Positions 1-8,710 of a stretch of 64,000 nt of DNA are shown piece by piece (position 1 is the first letter of the stretch; the number at the start of each line of letters is the position of its first letter). The DNA is taken from positions 744,001 to 808,000 of the forward strand of contig NZ_AJVF01000039.1 in assembly GCF_000262045.1 (NCBI RefSeq). The letters run 5' to 3'. The notes under the pieces were generated by a model. It ran no database searches and was not told the origin of the DNA. It worked only from the letters and a program-made list of their open reading frames with translations. Made by a program: the position numbers and the translations under genes. The stretch is from Bacillus siamensis KCTC 13613 (GTDB lineage Bacteria; Bacillota; Bacilli; Bacillales; Bacillaceae).

Positions 1-599
1 AGAGAAATAAACGCTTCATCATGTCTGTCCGCCATTCCGTTTACGATGTCATCAATTCTGTGAATCACGGTATTTGCGAGAAGCGCAGGCTGTACAGACC
101 GGCCGGTCAGAATGAGATATTCAAGATACATCTGACTGATTCCTTCTATTAAAAAACAAAGCTCGGCGGTGTATGGTTCGGCTTTTTCTCCGTAAATAGC
201 AAGAAGACTGTCGATATGAAACTGCAGGATCGACCGGCGGATTCTCTTTCCGCACTGGGCCACTTCTTCGGTATAAGGAAGTGAACCGTCTTTCATCTGC
301 ACGGTAATAAAATCTTTATGGGCGAGAATCGATTCATAAAACACCGCAAGCTGTTTTTGATAAGCGGCTCTCGGGCTGTCACCCTCTGTTTGGATCGTCG
401 TGATTCGGGTAAACGTCTTATCATAGTAGTAATTCAGCATGGACAGAAGCAGTGCTTCTTTGGAAGGAAAATGAAGATAAAAAGCGCCTTTTGAGATTTT
501 GCATTCATCGGCGATTTCCTGAACCGATGTTGATTTGTACCCTTTTCGGGCAAACAGTTTAATTGCTGCTTCAATAATCAGCTTTTCTTTTTCCTTCAA
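1..599 (-). CDS. TetR/AcrR-family transcriptional regulator (partial, C-terminus cut by window edge)
   Basis: The minus strand reads open from a TTG start (597-599, preceded by GGGTGG) to the window edge, so the C-terminal end is missing. The first ~60 residues carry a typical TetR helix-turn-helix (about residues 6-50), including the segment ISKGAFYLHFPSKEALL; the rest is an all-helical ligand domain. Two matching inverted repeats (648-661 and 736-749) lie just upstream of the start and are probable operators for autorepression. The ligand and target genes are not visible. It could control a transporter beyond the window edge. I am sure of the family, not of a gene name. Confidence 0.85.
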   Translation of the reverse strand, partial: MKEKEKLIIEAAIKLFARKGYKSTSVQEIADECKISKGAFYLHFPSKEALLLSMLNYYYDKTFTRITTIQTEGDSPRAAYQKQLAVFYESILAHKDFITVQMKDGSLPYTEEVAQCGKRIRRSILQFHIDSLLAIYGEKAEPYTAELCFLIEGISQMYLEYLILTGRSVQPALLANTVIHRIDDIVNGMADRHDEAFIS

Positions 600-647
600 T
601 GGTTCCACCCTTTCGGAGCCAGGAGGCTGGCTTGTGCTTCACGTGTG

Positions 648-661
648 TGACTATATGGTCA
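648..661. promoter_or_regulatory. Putative TetR operator 1
   Basis: The 14-mer TGACTATATGGTCA is an inverted repeat (TGAC...GGTCA) about 50 bp upstream of the TetR-family start. It nearly repeats at 736-749, which supports a real binding site. Assignment to the adjacent TetR gene is inferred from position. Confidence 0.55.
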
Positions 662-735
662 TATTGATATTCTGTAAATTTAACCTGATTGTAACTTGTT
701 TTTTTGTCTTGTTTTATTTATATTATAAAGTGAGC

Positions 736-749
736 TGACCGAATGGTCA
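736..749. promoter_or_regulatory. Putative TetR operator 2
   Basis: TGACCGAATGGTCA has the same arms (TGACY and ATGGTCA) as the copy at 648-661. It sits just upstream of the small plus-strand gene at 778, so the regulator may control that gene as well as itself. Confidence 0.55.
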
Positions 750-777
750 AAGTTCTGGCGAAAGGGTGAATCTGAAA

Positions 778-942
778 ATGAAAGAATTAGATGAAATGAT
801 CAGCCGCTTGCGAAACAGAGGAATTAAAGTCGAAAAGGTGAAATATCCGAAAAAGACGATTTGTGAAAAGAAATGGGTTCATCAATGCCAAAAACCGCTG
901 AAAACAAACTACAGAGATTTTAACGGCTACTCCTTCACATAA
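778..942 (+). CDS. Small basic protein of unknown function, 54 aa
   Basis: An ATG at 778 follows AAGGGTGA at good spacing and opens a 54-codon frame ending at TAA 940-942. The product is Lys/Arg-rich with two cysteines (in KKTICEKK and HQCQK) and begins MKELDEMISRLRNRG, a short amphipathic helix. I do not recognise the family. It is divergent from the TetR gene across a promoter region with two inverted repeats, so it may be co-regulated. It is convergent with cssS; a weak stem-loop (AGACTG/CAGTCT) lies between them. Confidence 0.6.
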   Translation: MKELDEMISRLRNRGIKVEKVKYPKKTICEKKWVHQCQKPLKTNYRDFNGYSFT

Positions 943-969
943 AAAAAGACTGCAATGAAACACTACAGT

Positions 970-2325
970 CTACTTTGGTATGATAATCCGATAGATTACA
1001 CCCGATTGGTCATTTTCAATTGAAATTGATGCTTTATGCAGGGTTAAAATCCGTTTTACGATGCTGAGTCCTATGCCGAACTCGCCTTTCTTCCCTTTAT
1101 TAAAAGGCTCGTACAAGCTGGATAGCATCTCATCCTCAATCGGAGGCCCGTCATTTTTAACCGTCATGACAATCTGCTGCTGATTTTGGCTGATCCGAAT
1201 GTGAATCGCCGTTTCTGCATAGCGGATTTGATTTTCAAGAATGTTTTCGAGGAGCTTGCCCCATTGTTCCGGATCACCGGGCATCATCAATACATCTTCT
1301 GTTTCAAAGGTCCACGATAATTCCTTCCGGGCCCATTTGAGCCGCTCAACGACTTCTTCCGTGACTTTCACAAGGTCAAATGTCTCATGGTGCACCCGCT
1401 GCTTCATTAAATAATCAAGCTTCGTTAAATATAATAAATCCTTAATTTTCTTCTCAAGCTTTTCTGCTTCGCCTTCAATGACATCAATTGTGTTTTTCAG
1501 GTCCCCCTTAGGAAAAATCCCGTCCTTTATTGATTGAGTATAGCCCCTTATCACCATGACAGGCGTTTTTAAATCATGAGAGATATTTTGCAGGAGCGTT
1601 CTTTCCGTTTCATCCTTTTGCACCAGCTTGCTCCGCATGTCTTCAATGGTGTGGCCTAATTTTCCGATTTCATCTTTTCTGTCGACGATGACCGGATCAT
1701 CCCAGTCCTGTTCGGAAATCCGTTTGACATGCTTTTCTAAGGAGACGAGCGGACGCGAGAGATATTTGGCAAGCCAAATCGCCGGAATCCAGCTTAACAA
1801 AATGACGCCGGCAAGGATAAAGAGCAGCTGCTTAAACAGGGTGTATGACAGATCATCACGGTAAGAATCAAGCGCATATGACAGCATCATCGCATCCTGA
1901 CCGTTAATGGTGAGGCCTTTTTTAATGACGAAAAACACTTTTTCCCCGCCGATGTCCGCGCTGTATCGTTTCGTGACGCTGTGCTGGCGGCCCGCGAGCT
2001 TGTACACCTTATGGATAAAGGAAGAAGAAAAGTAGTTTAAATCTTTGTCGCTGGCAGATTCCTCCCGTTCCGGCAATAGAACGTGCTGAACGGATCGGAA
2101 AGTCGTCGGAGCGGTCGCGTCCTCACTGTAATATCCCCGCTCGATCGACCCGGGCAGCCGGTACTCCGTCAGCACATGCTGTTCATTTTCAATGGTCGTG
2201 TACGTTTCATCCGTGAAAAAATCCCGCAGCGTATTTGAGAACAGCACGAGCAGCAGAATCGAGATGGCTAAAAGGATACCCGAGATGACCACCCATATTT
2301 GAAAAGCAAGCGGCTTATTTTTCAT
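970..2325 (-). CDS. cssS: Two-component sensor histidine kinase CssS (secretion stress)
   Basis: A 451-residue membrane kinase with transmembrane helices at about residues 8-30 and 164-188 flanking an extracytoplasmic sensor domain. A HAMP linker follows (to ~240), then the phospho-acceptor box NISHDLKTP with His250, an N box (ENILENQIRYA) and a glycine-rich ATP lid (GEFGIGLSIV). In B. subtilis CssS senses misfolded or over-secreted exoproteins at the membrane-wall interface and activates CssR. Its start overlaps the end of cssR by 4 bp, so the two are translationally coupled. Length and neighbourhood (cssR, htrB) match B. subtilis. Confidence 0.95.
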   Translation of the reverse strand: MKNKPLAFQIWVVISGILLAISILLLVLFSNTLRDFFTDETYTTIENEQHVLTEYRLPGSIERGYYSEDATAPTTFRSVQHVLLPEREESASDKDLNYFSSSFIHKVYKLAGRQHSVTKRYSADIGGEKVFFVIKKGLTINGQDAMMLSYALDSYRDDLSYTLFKQLLFILAGVILLSWIPAIWLAKYLSRPLVSLEKHVKRISEQDWDDPVIVDRKDEIGKLGHTIEDMRSKLVQKDETERTLLQNISHDLKTPVMVIRGYTQSIKDGIFPKGDLKNTIDVIEGEAEKLEKKIKDLLYLTKLDYLMKQRVHHETFDLVKVTEEVVERLKWARKELSWTFETEDVLMMPGDPEQWGKLLENILENQIRYAETAIHIRISQNQQQIVMTVKNDGPPIEDEMLSSLYEPFNKGKKGEFGIGLSIVKRILTLHKASISIENDQSGVIYRIIIPK

Positions 2326-2999
2326 GATGTCATCATCCTGTAGCCGAATCCGTAAATGGTTTCAACCTTTAAGCCGGGCATTTTTTTCCGCAGCCTCCGC
2401 ACAAGATCATCGACCACCCGGTCAGTGCCGAAATAGTCATGGCCCCATATTTTCAGCAGAATATCTTCCCTGGAAAAGGGGTGTCCTTTATGGTGAAGAA
2501 ATAAAAGCAGCAGATCAAATTCCTTAGACGTCAAATTGACCAGGCTGCCGGTTTCATCATAAACCTCTCTGGCATCTTCGATCACATTGTAGGTGGAAAC
2601 GGTGAGGCCGGTTTTTTTGGGAGCGGGCTGTTCTTTATACACAAGCTCCAGCAGTTTCTGAACCCGTATAATGAGCTCTCTCGGCAAAAAAGGCTTGGCG
2701 ATATAATCATTGCTTCCAAGCTCTAACCCGAGAACTCTGTCAATATCGGCATCCCGGGCGGAAATGAAAATGACCGGCACATCGGGATCTTTTTCTTTTA
2801 TTTCTTTTATTAATGTATAGCCGTCCGTATCCGGCAGCATGATGTCAAGAATCCACAGGTGGGGAGACGGCTGCATCTGCTTTCTGGCTTCTTCGCCTTT
2901 TGTGAAAGATGTAATGTTCCAGCCTTCATTCTCTAAATATTTTGTGAGCAGTTCATTCAGATTGTCCTCATCTTCAACTAGATAAATGGTGTATGACAA
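2322..2999 (-). CDS. cssR: Response regulator CssR (OmpR family)
   Basis: A 225-residue OmpR/PhoB-type regulator. The receiver domain spans residues ~1-120 with acidic pocket E9/D10 and phospho-acceptor Asp52 in WILDIMLPDTDG; a winged-helix DNA-binding domain occupies ~130-225 and ends GYGFGYRM. In B. subtilis CssR-P activates the membrane proteases htrA and htrB and its own operon. It is divergent from htrB, and the ~275-bp gap between them should hold the CssR sites. First gene of the cssRS operon. Confidence 0.95.
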   Translation of the reverse strand: MSYTIYLVEDEDNLNELLTKYLENEGWNITSFTKGEEARKQMQPSPHLWILDIMLPDTDGYTLIKEIKEKDPDVPVIFISARDADIDRVLGLELGSNDYIAKPFLPRELIIRVQKLLELVYKEQPAPKKTGLTVSTYNVIEDAREVYDETGSLVNLTSKEFDLLLLFLHHKGHPFSREDILLKIWGHDYFGTDRVVDDLVRRLRKKMPGLKVETIYGFGYRMMTS

Positions 3000-3152
3000 G
3001 GCAGTTCACATCCTTTCAACGTCATTATACTAGTTTTAACACACTCAGGCCGCATTTTCATAATTTCACATATTCTTTTCATTTTTATCCCACAATGTTT
3101 GTTTATGATGTGTATAAGGGAAGAAAGGAAGAAAAAAAGCGGGGAAGATAAC
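3000..3152. promoter_or_regulatory. Divergent cssRS / htrB promoter region
   Basis: This AT-rich gap separates the cssR start from a short ORF and htrB. CssR autoregulation and activation of htrB are established in B. subtilis, so CssR boxes are expected here. I could not delimit a convincing box by eye, so this entry marks only the region. Confidence 0.4.
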
Positions 3153-3236
3153 ATGTTCAAACACATTTTGTTTTGGAGCTTTGCTTTTCTCCTTATTATT
3201 GGGACAATAGAACTTGTACATGCGATGAATATGTAA
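3153..3236 (+). CDS. Candidate 27-aa single-pass membrane peptide upstream of htrB
   Basis: ATG at 3153 follows GGGGAAGATAAC (Shine-Dalgarno spacing about 8) and encodes 27 residues, starting MFKHILFWSFAFLLIIGTIE, then TAA at 3234. The product is almost entirely one hydrophobic helix with a short C-terminal tail. It ends about 40 bp before htrB and would share its stress-inducible promoter. No family is recognised; it could be a real small membrane protein or chance coding in an AT-rich leader. Confidence 0.45.
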   Translation: MFKHILFWSFAFLLIIGTIELVHAMNM

Positions 3237-3275
3237 TGAATAGAATGAGAACATACTGAAGGAGTGTGCGTGAAT

Positions 3276-4640
3276 ATGAACGATCAGCGAGATGACGGCA
3301 TCAGCCGCGATCAGTCAGATCTTTCACATACGGAGCAAAACGGCAATGAACAGCAGCGGATCAGCCATCAGGAGCCCGAGCTGCTTGAAGGCCCCGTCTC
3401 GAAAGAAGCGGAAAAAGAGGCGGCCGCCGGTACGGAATTTGAAAAAACGGCTGCCGTGAAAAAAGAAAAAAAACGGAGAGCCGCTTGGCTGAGCCCGATT
3501 TTAGGCGGCATTATCGGCGGCGGCCTCGTGCTTGGCATTGTGCCGAATCTGCCGGGTGAGCAGCATAAGGCAGAATCTGTTTCTGATACGGCGAAACAAG
3601 TTCAGTCTGCGAATTTTACGTCAACGCCTTTGAAAAATACCTCAAGTGTGGCGGATATGGTAGAAGATTTGGAGCCTGCGATTGTCGGAGTGTCCAACTA
3701 TCAAGCGTCGCAAAGCGGCCAATTCGGACTTGACGGCGGTTCAAACTCTGAAACGGAGAGCGGCACGGGGTCAGGCGTCATTTTCAAAAAAGACGGCCAA
3801 AAAGCGTACATCATCACAAACAACCATGTCGTAGAAGGAGCAAACAAGCTGTCGGTCACTCTTTATAACGGGAAAACCGAAACGGCAAAGCTTGTCGGAA
3901 AGGATGCCATCAGTGACCTGGCCGTACTGGAAATCAGCTCGTCCAATGTCAAAAAAGCGGCCAGCTTCGGCGATTCTTCACAGCTGCGCATTGCCGATAA
4001 GGTAATCGCCATCGGCAACCCGCTCGGCCAGCAGTTTTCCGGCACCGTCACACAAGGTGTGATCAGCGGACTGAACAGAACGGTAGACGCCGACACTTCC
4101 CAAGGCACGGTGGAAATGAACGTGATTCAGACGGATGCGGCGATTAATCCCGGTAACAGCGGCGGGCCGTTAATCAATTCAAGCGGCCAGGTTATCGGAA
4201 TCAACAGTATGAAAGTCAGTGAAAATGGCGTGGAATCACTCGGCTTCGCCATTCCGAGCAACGATGTGGAACCGATTGTCGACCAGCTGCTTGCAAAAGG
4301 AAAAGTCGAGCGTCCGTTTTTAGGCGTGCAGATGATTGATATGTCGCAAGTGCCGGAAACCTATCAGGAAAACACGCTCGGATTGTTCGGCGACCAGCTG
4401 TCTAAGGGCGTTTACGTAAAAGAAGTGCAGTCCGGCTCACCGGCTGCGAAAGCGGGCATCAAGTCAAATGACGTCATTGTAAAATTGAACGGCAAAGATG
4501 TCGGCAGCAGCGCCGATATCAGACAGATTCTGTATAACCAGCTGAAAATCGGCGATAAAACGACTGTTCAAGTTCTCAGAGGCGGCAGCAAAAAGACGCT
4601 GAATATCACATTAACGAAACAAACTGAAAGCGCAAGCTGA
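3276..4640 (+). CDS. htrB: HtrA-like membrane serine protease HtrB
   Basis: A 454-residue DegP/HtrA-type quality-control protease. Residues 1-70 are a charged cytoplasmic tail, 71-91 a glycine-rich membrane anchor (LSPILGGIIGGGLVLG), followed by an extracytoplasmic trypsin-like domain. The catalytic triad is visible as His184 (NNHVV), Asp214 (SDLAVL) and Ser295 (GNSGGPL); a C-terminal PDZ domain follows at ~345-450. ATG 3276 was chosen: it gives the expected N-terminus and lies 11-12 nt from AAGGAG. GTG 3270 is an alternative. Regulated by CssRS in B. subtilis. Confidence 0.95.
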   Translation: MNDQRDDGISRDQSDLSHTEQNGNEQQRISHQEPELLEGPVSKEAEKEAAAGTEFEKTAAVKKEKKRRAAWLSPILGGIIGGGLVLGIVPNLPGEQHKAESVSDTAKQVQSANFTSTPLKNTSSVADMVEDLEPAIVGVSNYQASQSGQFGLDGGSNSETESGTGSGVIFKKDGQKAYIITNNHVVEGANKLSVTLYNGKTETAKLVGKDAISDLAVLEISSSNVKKAASFGDSSQLRIADKVIAIGNPLGQQFSGTVTQGVISGLNRTVDADTSQGTVEMNVIQTDAAINPGNSGGPLINSSGQVIGINSMKVSENGVESLGFAIPSNDVEPIVDQLLAKGKVERPFLGVQMIDMSQVPETYQENTLGLFGDQLSKGVYVKEVQSGSPAAKAGIKSNDVIVKLNGKDVGSSADIRQILYNQLKIGDKTTVQVLRGGSKKTLNITLTKQTESAS

Positions 4641-4647
4641 ACGCATA

Positions 4648-4684
4648 AAAAAAGCTGAACCTCCGCCTGAGGTTCAGCTTTTTT
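4648..4684. terminator. Bidirectional terminator between htrB and mrgA
   Basis: A perfect 12-bp stem AAGCTGAACCTC / GAGGTTCAGCTT with a 5-nt loop is flanked by an A run on the left and a T run on the right. It can stop both convergent genes. Confidence 0.9.
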
Positions 4685-4686
4685 CG

Positions 4687-5151
4687 TCATTCTCCTAAGT
4701 AGGCTGACAGCATCCACACATGCTTGTCCGCTTCTTCAACTAATCCGACAAACAAATCGGCTGTTGATGGGTCATTTTGTTCCTCGGCGATGCCGATGAC
4801 AAATTTTGATTCGCGGCTGATCTGTTTGTAGTCTTGAACGAGTGATTCCACCATTTCAGAAGCCGTCTTTTCCTGTCCTTCATCCGTAATGGAAGCTTGT
4901 TCAAGATAGCTGTGAAAAGTCGCCGCGGGCTGTCCGCCGATGGCCAGAAGACGCTCTGCGATGGCATCTGCCGTTTCTGCCGCTTCGTTATACAGTTCTT
5001 CAAACTTTTCATGCAGCGTAAAGAAATGAGGGCCTTTTACATACCAATGGAAGCGGTGCAGTTTAGAGTAAAGGATAAACCAGTTTGATAATTGGGTGTT
5101 CATTGATTTCTCAACTAGATTTTCAGTTTTTTTCGCGTTTTGTGTATTCAT
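4687..5151 (-). CDS. mrgA: Dps-family DNA-binding iron-storage protein MrgA
   Basis: A 154-residue Dps/miniferritin with the family core [28 protein letters not shown] carried at ~residues 25-55, which contains the intersubunit ferroxidase His, Asp/Glu ligands. In B. subtilis MrgA oxidises Fe(II) with peroxide, packages iron and compacts DNA under oxidative stress. The ATG at 5149-5151, preceded by GGGAGGA, gives the native N-terminus MNTQNAKK; a longer upstream frame is not needed. A PerR box and promoter lie immediately upstream. Confidence 0.95.
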   Translation of the reverse strand: MNTQNAKKTENLVEKSMNTQLSNWFILYSKLHRFHWYVKGPHFFTLHEKFEELYNEAAETADAIAERLLAIGGQPAATFHSYLEQASITDEGQEKTASEMVESLVQDYKQISRESKFVIGIAEEQNDPSTADLFVGLVEEADKHVWMLSAYLGE

Positions 5152-5182
5152 ATTATCGTCCTCCCTGTGATCTGTTAATTTA

Positions 5183-5210
5183 ATTATATCACGTATCAAA
5201 TAAAAATCAA
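5183..5210 (-). promoter_or_regulatory. mrgA SigA-type promoter
   Basis: On the minus strand, -35 TTGATT (5205-5210) and -10 TATAAT (5183-5188) are separated by 16 bp and lie about 32 bp upstream of the mrgA start. The PerR box sits just upstream of the -35. Confidence 0.75.
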
Positions 5211-5217
5211 TACTAAA

Positions 5218-5232
5218 TTATAATAATTATAA
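5218..5232. promoter_or_regulatory. PerR box of mrgA
   Basis: TTATAATAATTATAA is a perfect match to the PerR consensus TTATAATNATTATAA. It lies upstream of the mrgA promoter and directly after the yusZ stop codon. PerR with Fe or Mn represses mrgA until peroxide oxidises the regulator (established in B. subtilis). Confidence 0.9.
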
Positions 5233-5233
5233 T

Positions 5234-6082
5234 TTATGTTTCTTTGAACAGCTTTTTCTTTATGATCGATTCCCAGACGGGCCAAGAGAAGAGTGAGCGG
5301 CAAGCCAATGTCAGCTTAATGCCTCTGCCGATCGGATACCGCAGTTTCTTCAGGCGTTTCTTCTGTGCCAATTGATAAATCAGCTCCGCCACGTCATTGG
5401 GATCGCCGCTTTTGGATGCGCTCGCTTTGACGTAAGCTTCAATTTGCTGATAATAGCGGTAATAAAGCGAATCTTTGCCGGGTGCCGTAAGATGATTGGA
5501 GAGAGACGTCTCCCAGATAGACGTTTTATAGGAGCCCGGTTCTATTAAAGCGGCATCGATTCCTAAAGGCAGAAGCTCAAGACGCAGACATTCTGTAAAC
5601 CCTTCAATCGCGAATTTGGAAGAAGTGTACGGAGAAAGAGCCGGAGAGGCGGTCAGTCCGCTGATGCTGCTGATGTTGATGATTTTCGCTCCGCCGTGTT
5701 TTCTCATATAAGGGAGCACTGTTTTGGTGACATGAATCAGGCCGAATACATTCGTGTCAAACTGCTGTCTGTAATGTTCCATCGGTACATCTGCAATAAA
5801 TCCCCCATACGCAGTGCCGGCGTTGTTCACAAGCACATCAACCGGTCCGAAACCGCTGATGGTGTTGCCGAAGTCAGACACCGACTGCTCATTTGTAACA
5901 TCTAAAGAAGCGATCGTAATATGACCGGATACACCCGCTTGGGCGGCCGCCTCTTTCAATGTTTCAGCTTTCTCCGGCTGTCTCGCTGTTGCGATGACAT
6001 GATAAGACCGGGCGAGCTTCAGCGCTGTCAGCAGACCGAATCCGCTTGTCGCGCCGGTTACAATGGCAATTTTTCTGTTCAA
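5234..6082 (-). CDS. yusZ: Short-chain dehydrogenase/reductase YusZ
   Basis: A 282-residue classical SDR with the N-terminal Rossmann motif TGATSGFG (residues ~9-16), NNAG at ~87, the catalytic Ser-Tyr-Lys triad (ISSISG, then YTSSK) and a C-terminal substrate loop. The substrate is unknown; this subgroup often reduces keto groups of lipids or small carbonyls with NADPH. It is upstream of mrgA on the same strand but mrgA has its own promoter. It is divergent from the M3 peptidase gene. Confidence 0.85.
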   Translation of the reverse strand: MNRKIAIVTGATSGFGLLTALKLARSYHVIATARQPEKAETLKEAAAQAGVSGHITIASLDVTNEQSVSDFGNTISGFGPVDVLVNNAGTAYGGFIADVPMEHYRQQFDTNVFGLIHVTKTVLPYMRKHGGAKIINISSISGLTASPALSPYTSSKFAIEGFTECLRLELLPLGIDAALIEPGSYKTSIWETSLSNHLTAPGKDSLYYRYYQQIEAYVKASASKSGDPNDVAELIYQLAQKKRLKKLRYPIGRGIKLTLACRSLFSWPVWESIIKKKLFKET

Positions 6083-6215
6083 CTCATATTCCTCCCCGTT
6101 TGTTCTTATATGTTAGTGTATAACATTTAGCGGTGAGAAGGAGAAATCGTTCGGAAATATGTCAGAATTATTTTATAATGGAATCAGCTTCGGACAGAAA
6201 GGGGTAATGAAAAAG

Positions 6216-7997
6216 ATGGCATTAGAGGGATTGAAGGAAACATGGGATTTAAACTCCATTTTTGAGGGCGGGAGCAGGTCGGAAGATTTCCAGCAATACA
6301 TACAAGAGCTCAAACAGCAGCTCAGCGCTTTTCAAAAAGAGGCAGAGGCGTTTACAGTTCCGTCTCATGCTGATGAAGGCGGGGAGCTGGTCAATCTGAT
6401 TGATCGGTTTGAACGGTCGGCGATCATGATCAGACAGGCGGGAGCGTTCGTCGGCTGTCTTCAGGCTCAGAACACTGATGACCAGAAAGCGAATGAGTGG
6501 AGGGCGCGGATCAATCAGCTGAGCAGTGATTTTAAATCCGCTCTGGTCACCCTTGACGATACACTTGCCCGGATTGACGAGCGGGTCTGGGCGGAACTGC
6601 TGCAAAAACCGGAACTTCAGGACCTCACATACGTTTTAAATGAAAGAAGAGACCGGATCAGAGAAAAGCTCAGCGCACATGAAGAGAGACTGATTGAAGG
6701 TCTGGCCGTTGACGGCTATCATGCATGGGGCGACCTGTATAATGCGGCTGTCGGAAGAATGAAGATTCCGTTTGAGGATAAAGAGCTGTCAGTCGGCCAA
6801 GCGGAAAACATGATGGCGCATCCGGACCGCGGCACCAGGCGGCAAGTATTTAAAGAGCTTAACGAAGCCTGGAAGGGAGAAGAGGAGCTGTTTGGCAGCA
6901 CGCTGAATCATCTGGCCGGCTTCCGAACGGAAATGTATAAAGCGCGGGGCTGGGAAAGCGCCTTGGAAGAGCCGCTTGCGATCAACCGGATGAAAAAAGA
7001 AACACTGGATGTCATGTGGCAGGTCATTACCGATCATAAAAAACCCTTTGCCGAATACCTGAATCGAAAGGCGTCCCTCTTAGGGCTTGAGCGCCTGAAT
7101 TGGTATGATGTGAATGCGCCGATCGGCGAGGCGCCGAAAAAATACACATATGATGAAGCGGCCAATCTGATCGTTACCCAATTTTCCACATTTGGCAAAA
7201 AACTGTCCGCATTTACGGAAAAAGCGTTCCGCGATCGGTGGATTGAAGCGGAAGACCGCAGCGGCAAACGGGTCGGCGGTTTCTGCACCAGCTTTCCCGA
7301 CAGCGGAGAATCCCGTATTTTCATGACGTTTTCAGGAAGCGCTTCAAATGTATCAACGCTTGCGCATGAGCTTGGACACGCGTTTCATCAGGAGGCCATG
7401 CTTCAAGTGCGGCAGCTGAACAGAGCCTACGCCATGAATGTCGCTGAAACAGCCTCGACTTTTGCGGAAATGATCGTCGCCGACGCCGCTTTGAAACAAG
7501 CGGAGACAAAAGAAGAAAAGCTGTTCCTGCTTGAAGATAAAATTCAAAGAAGCGTAGCCATGTTTATGAATATTCATGCGAGATTTTTATTTGAAACGCG
7601 GTTTTATGAAGAGCGGAAACATGGCGTCGTTCCGGCTGAAAAATTGAATGAACTGATGGAAGCGGCGCAGAAAGAAGCGTTTTGCGATTCATTAGGGGAA
7701 TACCACCCGCATTTCTGGGCGTCAAAACTTCATTTTCATATTACGGGAGTGCCGTTCTACAATTTTCCGTATACGTTCGGTTATTTATTTTCCCTTGGAA
7801 TATACGCAAGAGCTCTTCGGGAGAATGCGGATTTTGAAGAAAAATATATCGCGCTTTTGTGTGACACGGCTTCGATGACCGTTGAGGATTTGGCGATGAA
7901 GCACCTTGGAGCGGATCTGACGGAACGATCGTTTTGGGAGGACGCGGTCCGCCTTGCGGTACGGGATGTACAGGAATTTTTAGAGCTGACTGAATGA
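6216..7997 (+). CDS. yusX: M3B-family oligoendopeptidase (PepF-like) YusX
   Basis: A ~593-residue zinc metallopeptidase of the oligoendopeptidase F family. The zinc motif HELGH lies at residues 384-388, with the downstream third-ligand glutamate expected in NVAETASTFAEM. It has no signal peptide, so it should act in the cytosol on short peptides. ATG 6216 was chosen (11 nt after AAAGGGG, giving MALEGLKETWDL); ATG 6207 sits too close to the ribosome binding site. A terminator follows at 8011-8047. Confidence 0.88.
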   Translation: MALEGLKETWDLNSIFEGGSRSEDFQQYIQELKQQLSAFQKEAEAFTVPSHADEGGELVNLIDRFERSAIMIRQAGAFVGCLQAQNTDDQKANEWRARINQLSSDFKSALVTLDDTLARIDERVWAELLQKPELQDLTYVLNERRDRIREKLSAHEERLIEGLAVDGYHAWGDLYNAAVGRMKIPFEDKELSVGQAENMMAHPDRGTRRQVFKELNEAWKGEEELFGSTLNHLAGFRTEMYKARGWESALEEPLAINRMKKETLDVMWQVITDHKKPFAEYLNRKASLLGLERLNWYDVNAPIGEAPKKYTYDEAANLIVTQFSTFGKKLSAFTEKAFRDRWIEAEDRSGKRVGGFCTSFPDSGESRIFMTFSGSASNVSTLAHELGHAFHQEAMLQVRQLNRAYAMNVAETASTFAEMIVADAALKQAETKEEKLFLLEDKIQRSVAMFMNIHARFLFETRFYEERKHGVVPAEKLNELMEAAQKEAFCDSLGEYHPHFWASKLHFHITGVPFYNFPYTFGYLFSLGIYARALRENADFEEKYIALLCDTASMTVEDLAMKHLGADLTERSFWEDAVRLAVRDVQEFLELTE

Positions 7998-8010
7998 TGA
8001 TATAGAGAGG

Positions 8011-8047
8011 AACCGGCCGGAGCGATAAACAGCTCCGGTTCTTTTTT
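8011..8047 (+). terminator. Terminator after yusX
   Basis: Stem CCGGAGC / GCTCCGG with outer AA/TT pairs is followed by CTTTTTTG. Confidence 0.8.
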
Positions 8048-8117
8048 GTTCGATGAATGACAGCCGCCTCCCTTGGAAATACCTAAAAACGATCGGAATG
8101 GAATGGGAGTGAATCGC

Positions 8118-8555
8118 ATGAAATGGATCAGGACGGCGGGTGTTTTATGTCTGGCGCTGATGCTGATTGCCGGCTGCCGATTGAATGAAGAAAAACGGAA
8201 TGCGGAACAAGACAGCACGCCCGTATCATCCGCGAAGCCGGTTCCATACAGCAGCTTTTCCCTTCGCGTCAACTACGGAGCCGGAGAGCATAACCGCTAT
8301 GAAGGTTTGTATGAAAGAAAAGGCGGTCGTGAAAAGGCGGACATCCAGGACAAGCTTTCAGGAGTTCACAGAGAGGGCGAGGAAGCGCTTGATGAAATGA
8401 AGATGATCCTCGGAGAACTTGCCGTAAACAGCGGGATGCAAGAAGGCGAAGTTGTCAGGCAGGTGCTCTCTGCTTTTAATTTAGACAGCCATTATGACCA
8501 TTTTTATTTGAAACTGAAAAAAAGCGACGGAGAAATGACGGAAATCAAGAAATAA
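8118..8555 (+). CDS. yusW: Lipoprotein YusW
   Basis: A 145-residue predicted lipoprotein: charged MKWIR start, a hydrophobic stretch and the lipobox LIAGC at ~residues 16-20, then a hydrophilic domain of unknown function. ATG 8118 has GGGAG upstream and gives a proper signal peptide; the longer frame does not. It lies between yusX and yusV as in B. subtilis. Function is unknown. Confidence 0.8.
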   Translation: MKWIRTAGVLCLALMLIAGCRLNEEKRNAEQDSTPVSSAKPVPYSSFSLRVNYGAGEHNRYEGLYERKGGREKADIQDKLSGVHREGEEALDEMKMILGELAVNSGMQEGEVVRQVLSAFNLDSHYDHFYLKLKKSDGEMTEIKK

Positions 8556-8588
8556 CCGCTGTCCGCTGTTTTTTTGCCCGAAACTAAT

Positions 8589-8603
8589 TGATAATGATAT
8601 TCA
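8589..8603. promoter_or_regulatory. Fur box upstream of yusV
   Basis: TGATAATGATATTCA matches the Fur consensus TGATAATNATTATCA with two mismatches. It lies in the promoter region about 108 bp before the yusV start. Iron regulation of yusV is established in B. subtilis. Confidence 0.75.
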
Positions 8604-8710
8604 GAGTCATTAATTTCTGTTACAATATAATCATGATCTCACGTTGAATGTTCAGGCAATTTGTTTATATACATAGTGTTGGGAAATACAAAAAAGGAGC
8701 GGTTAGCGGT

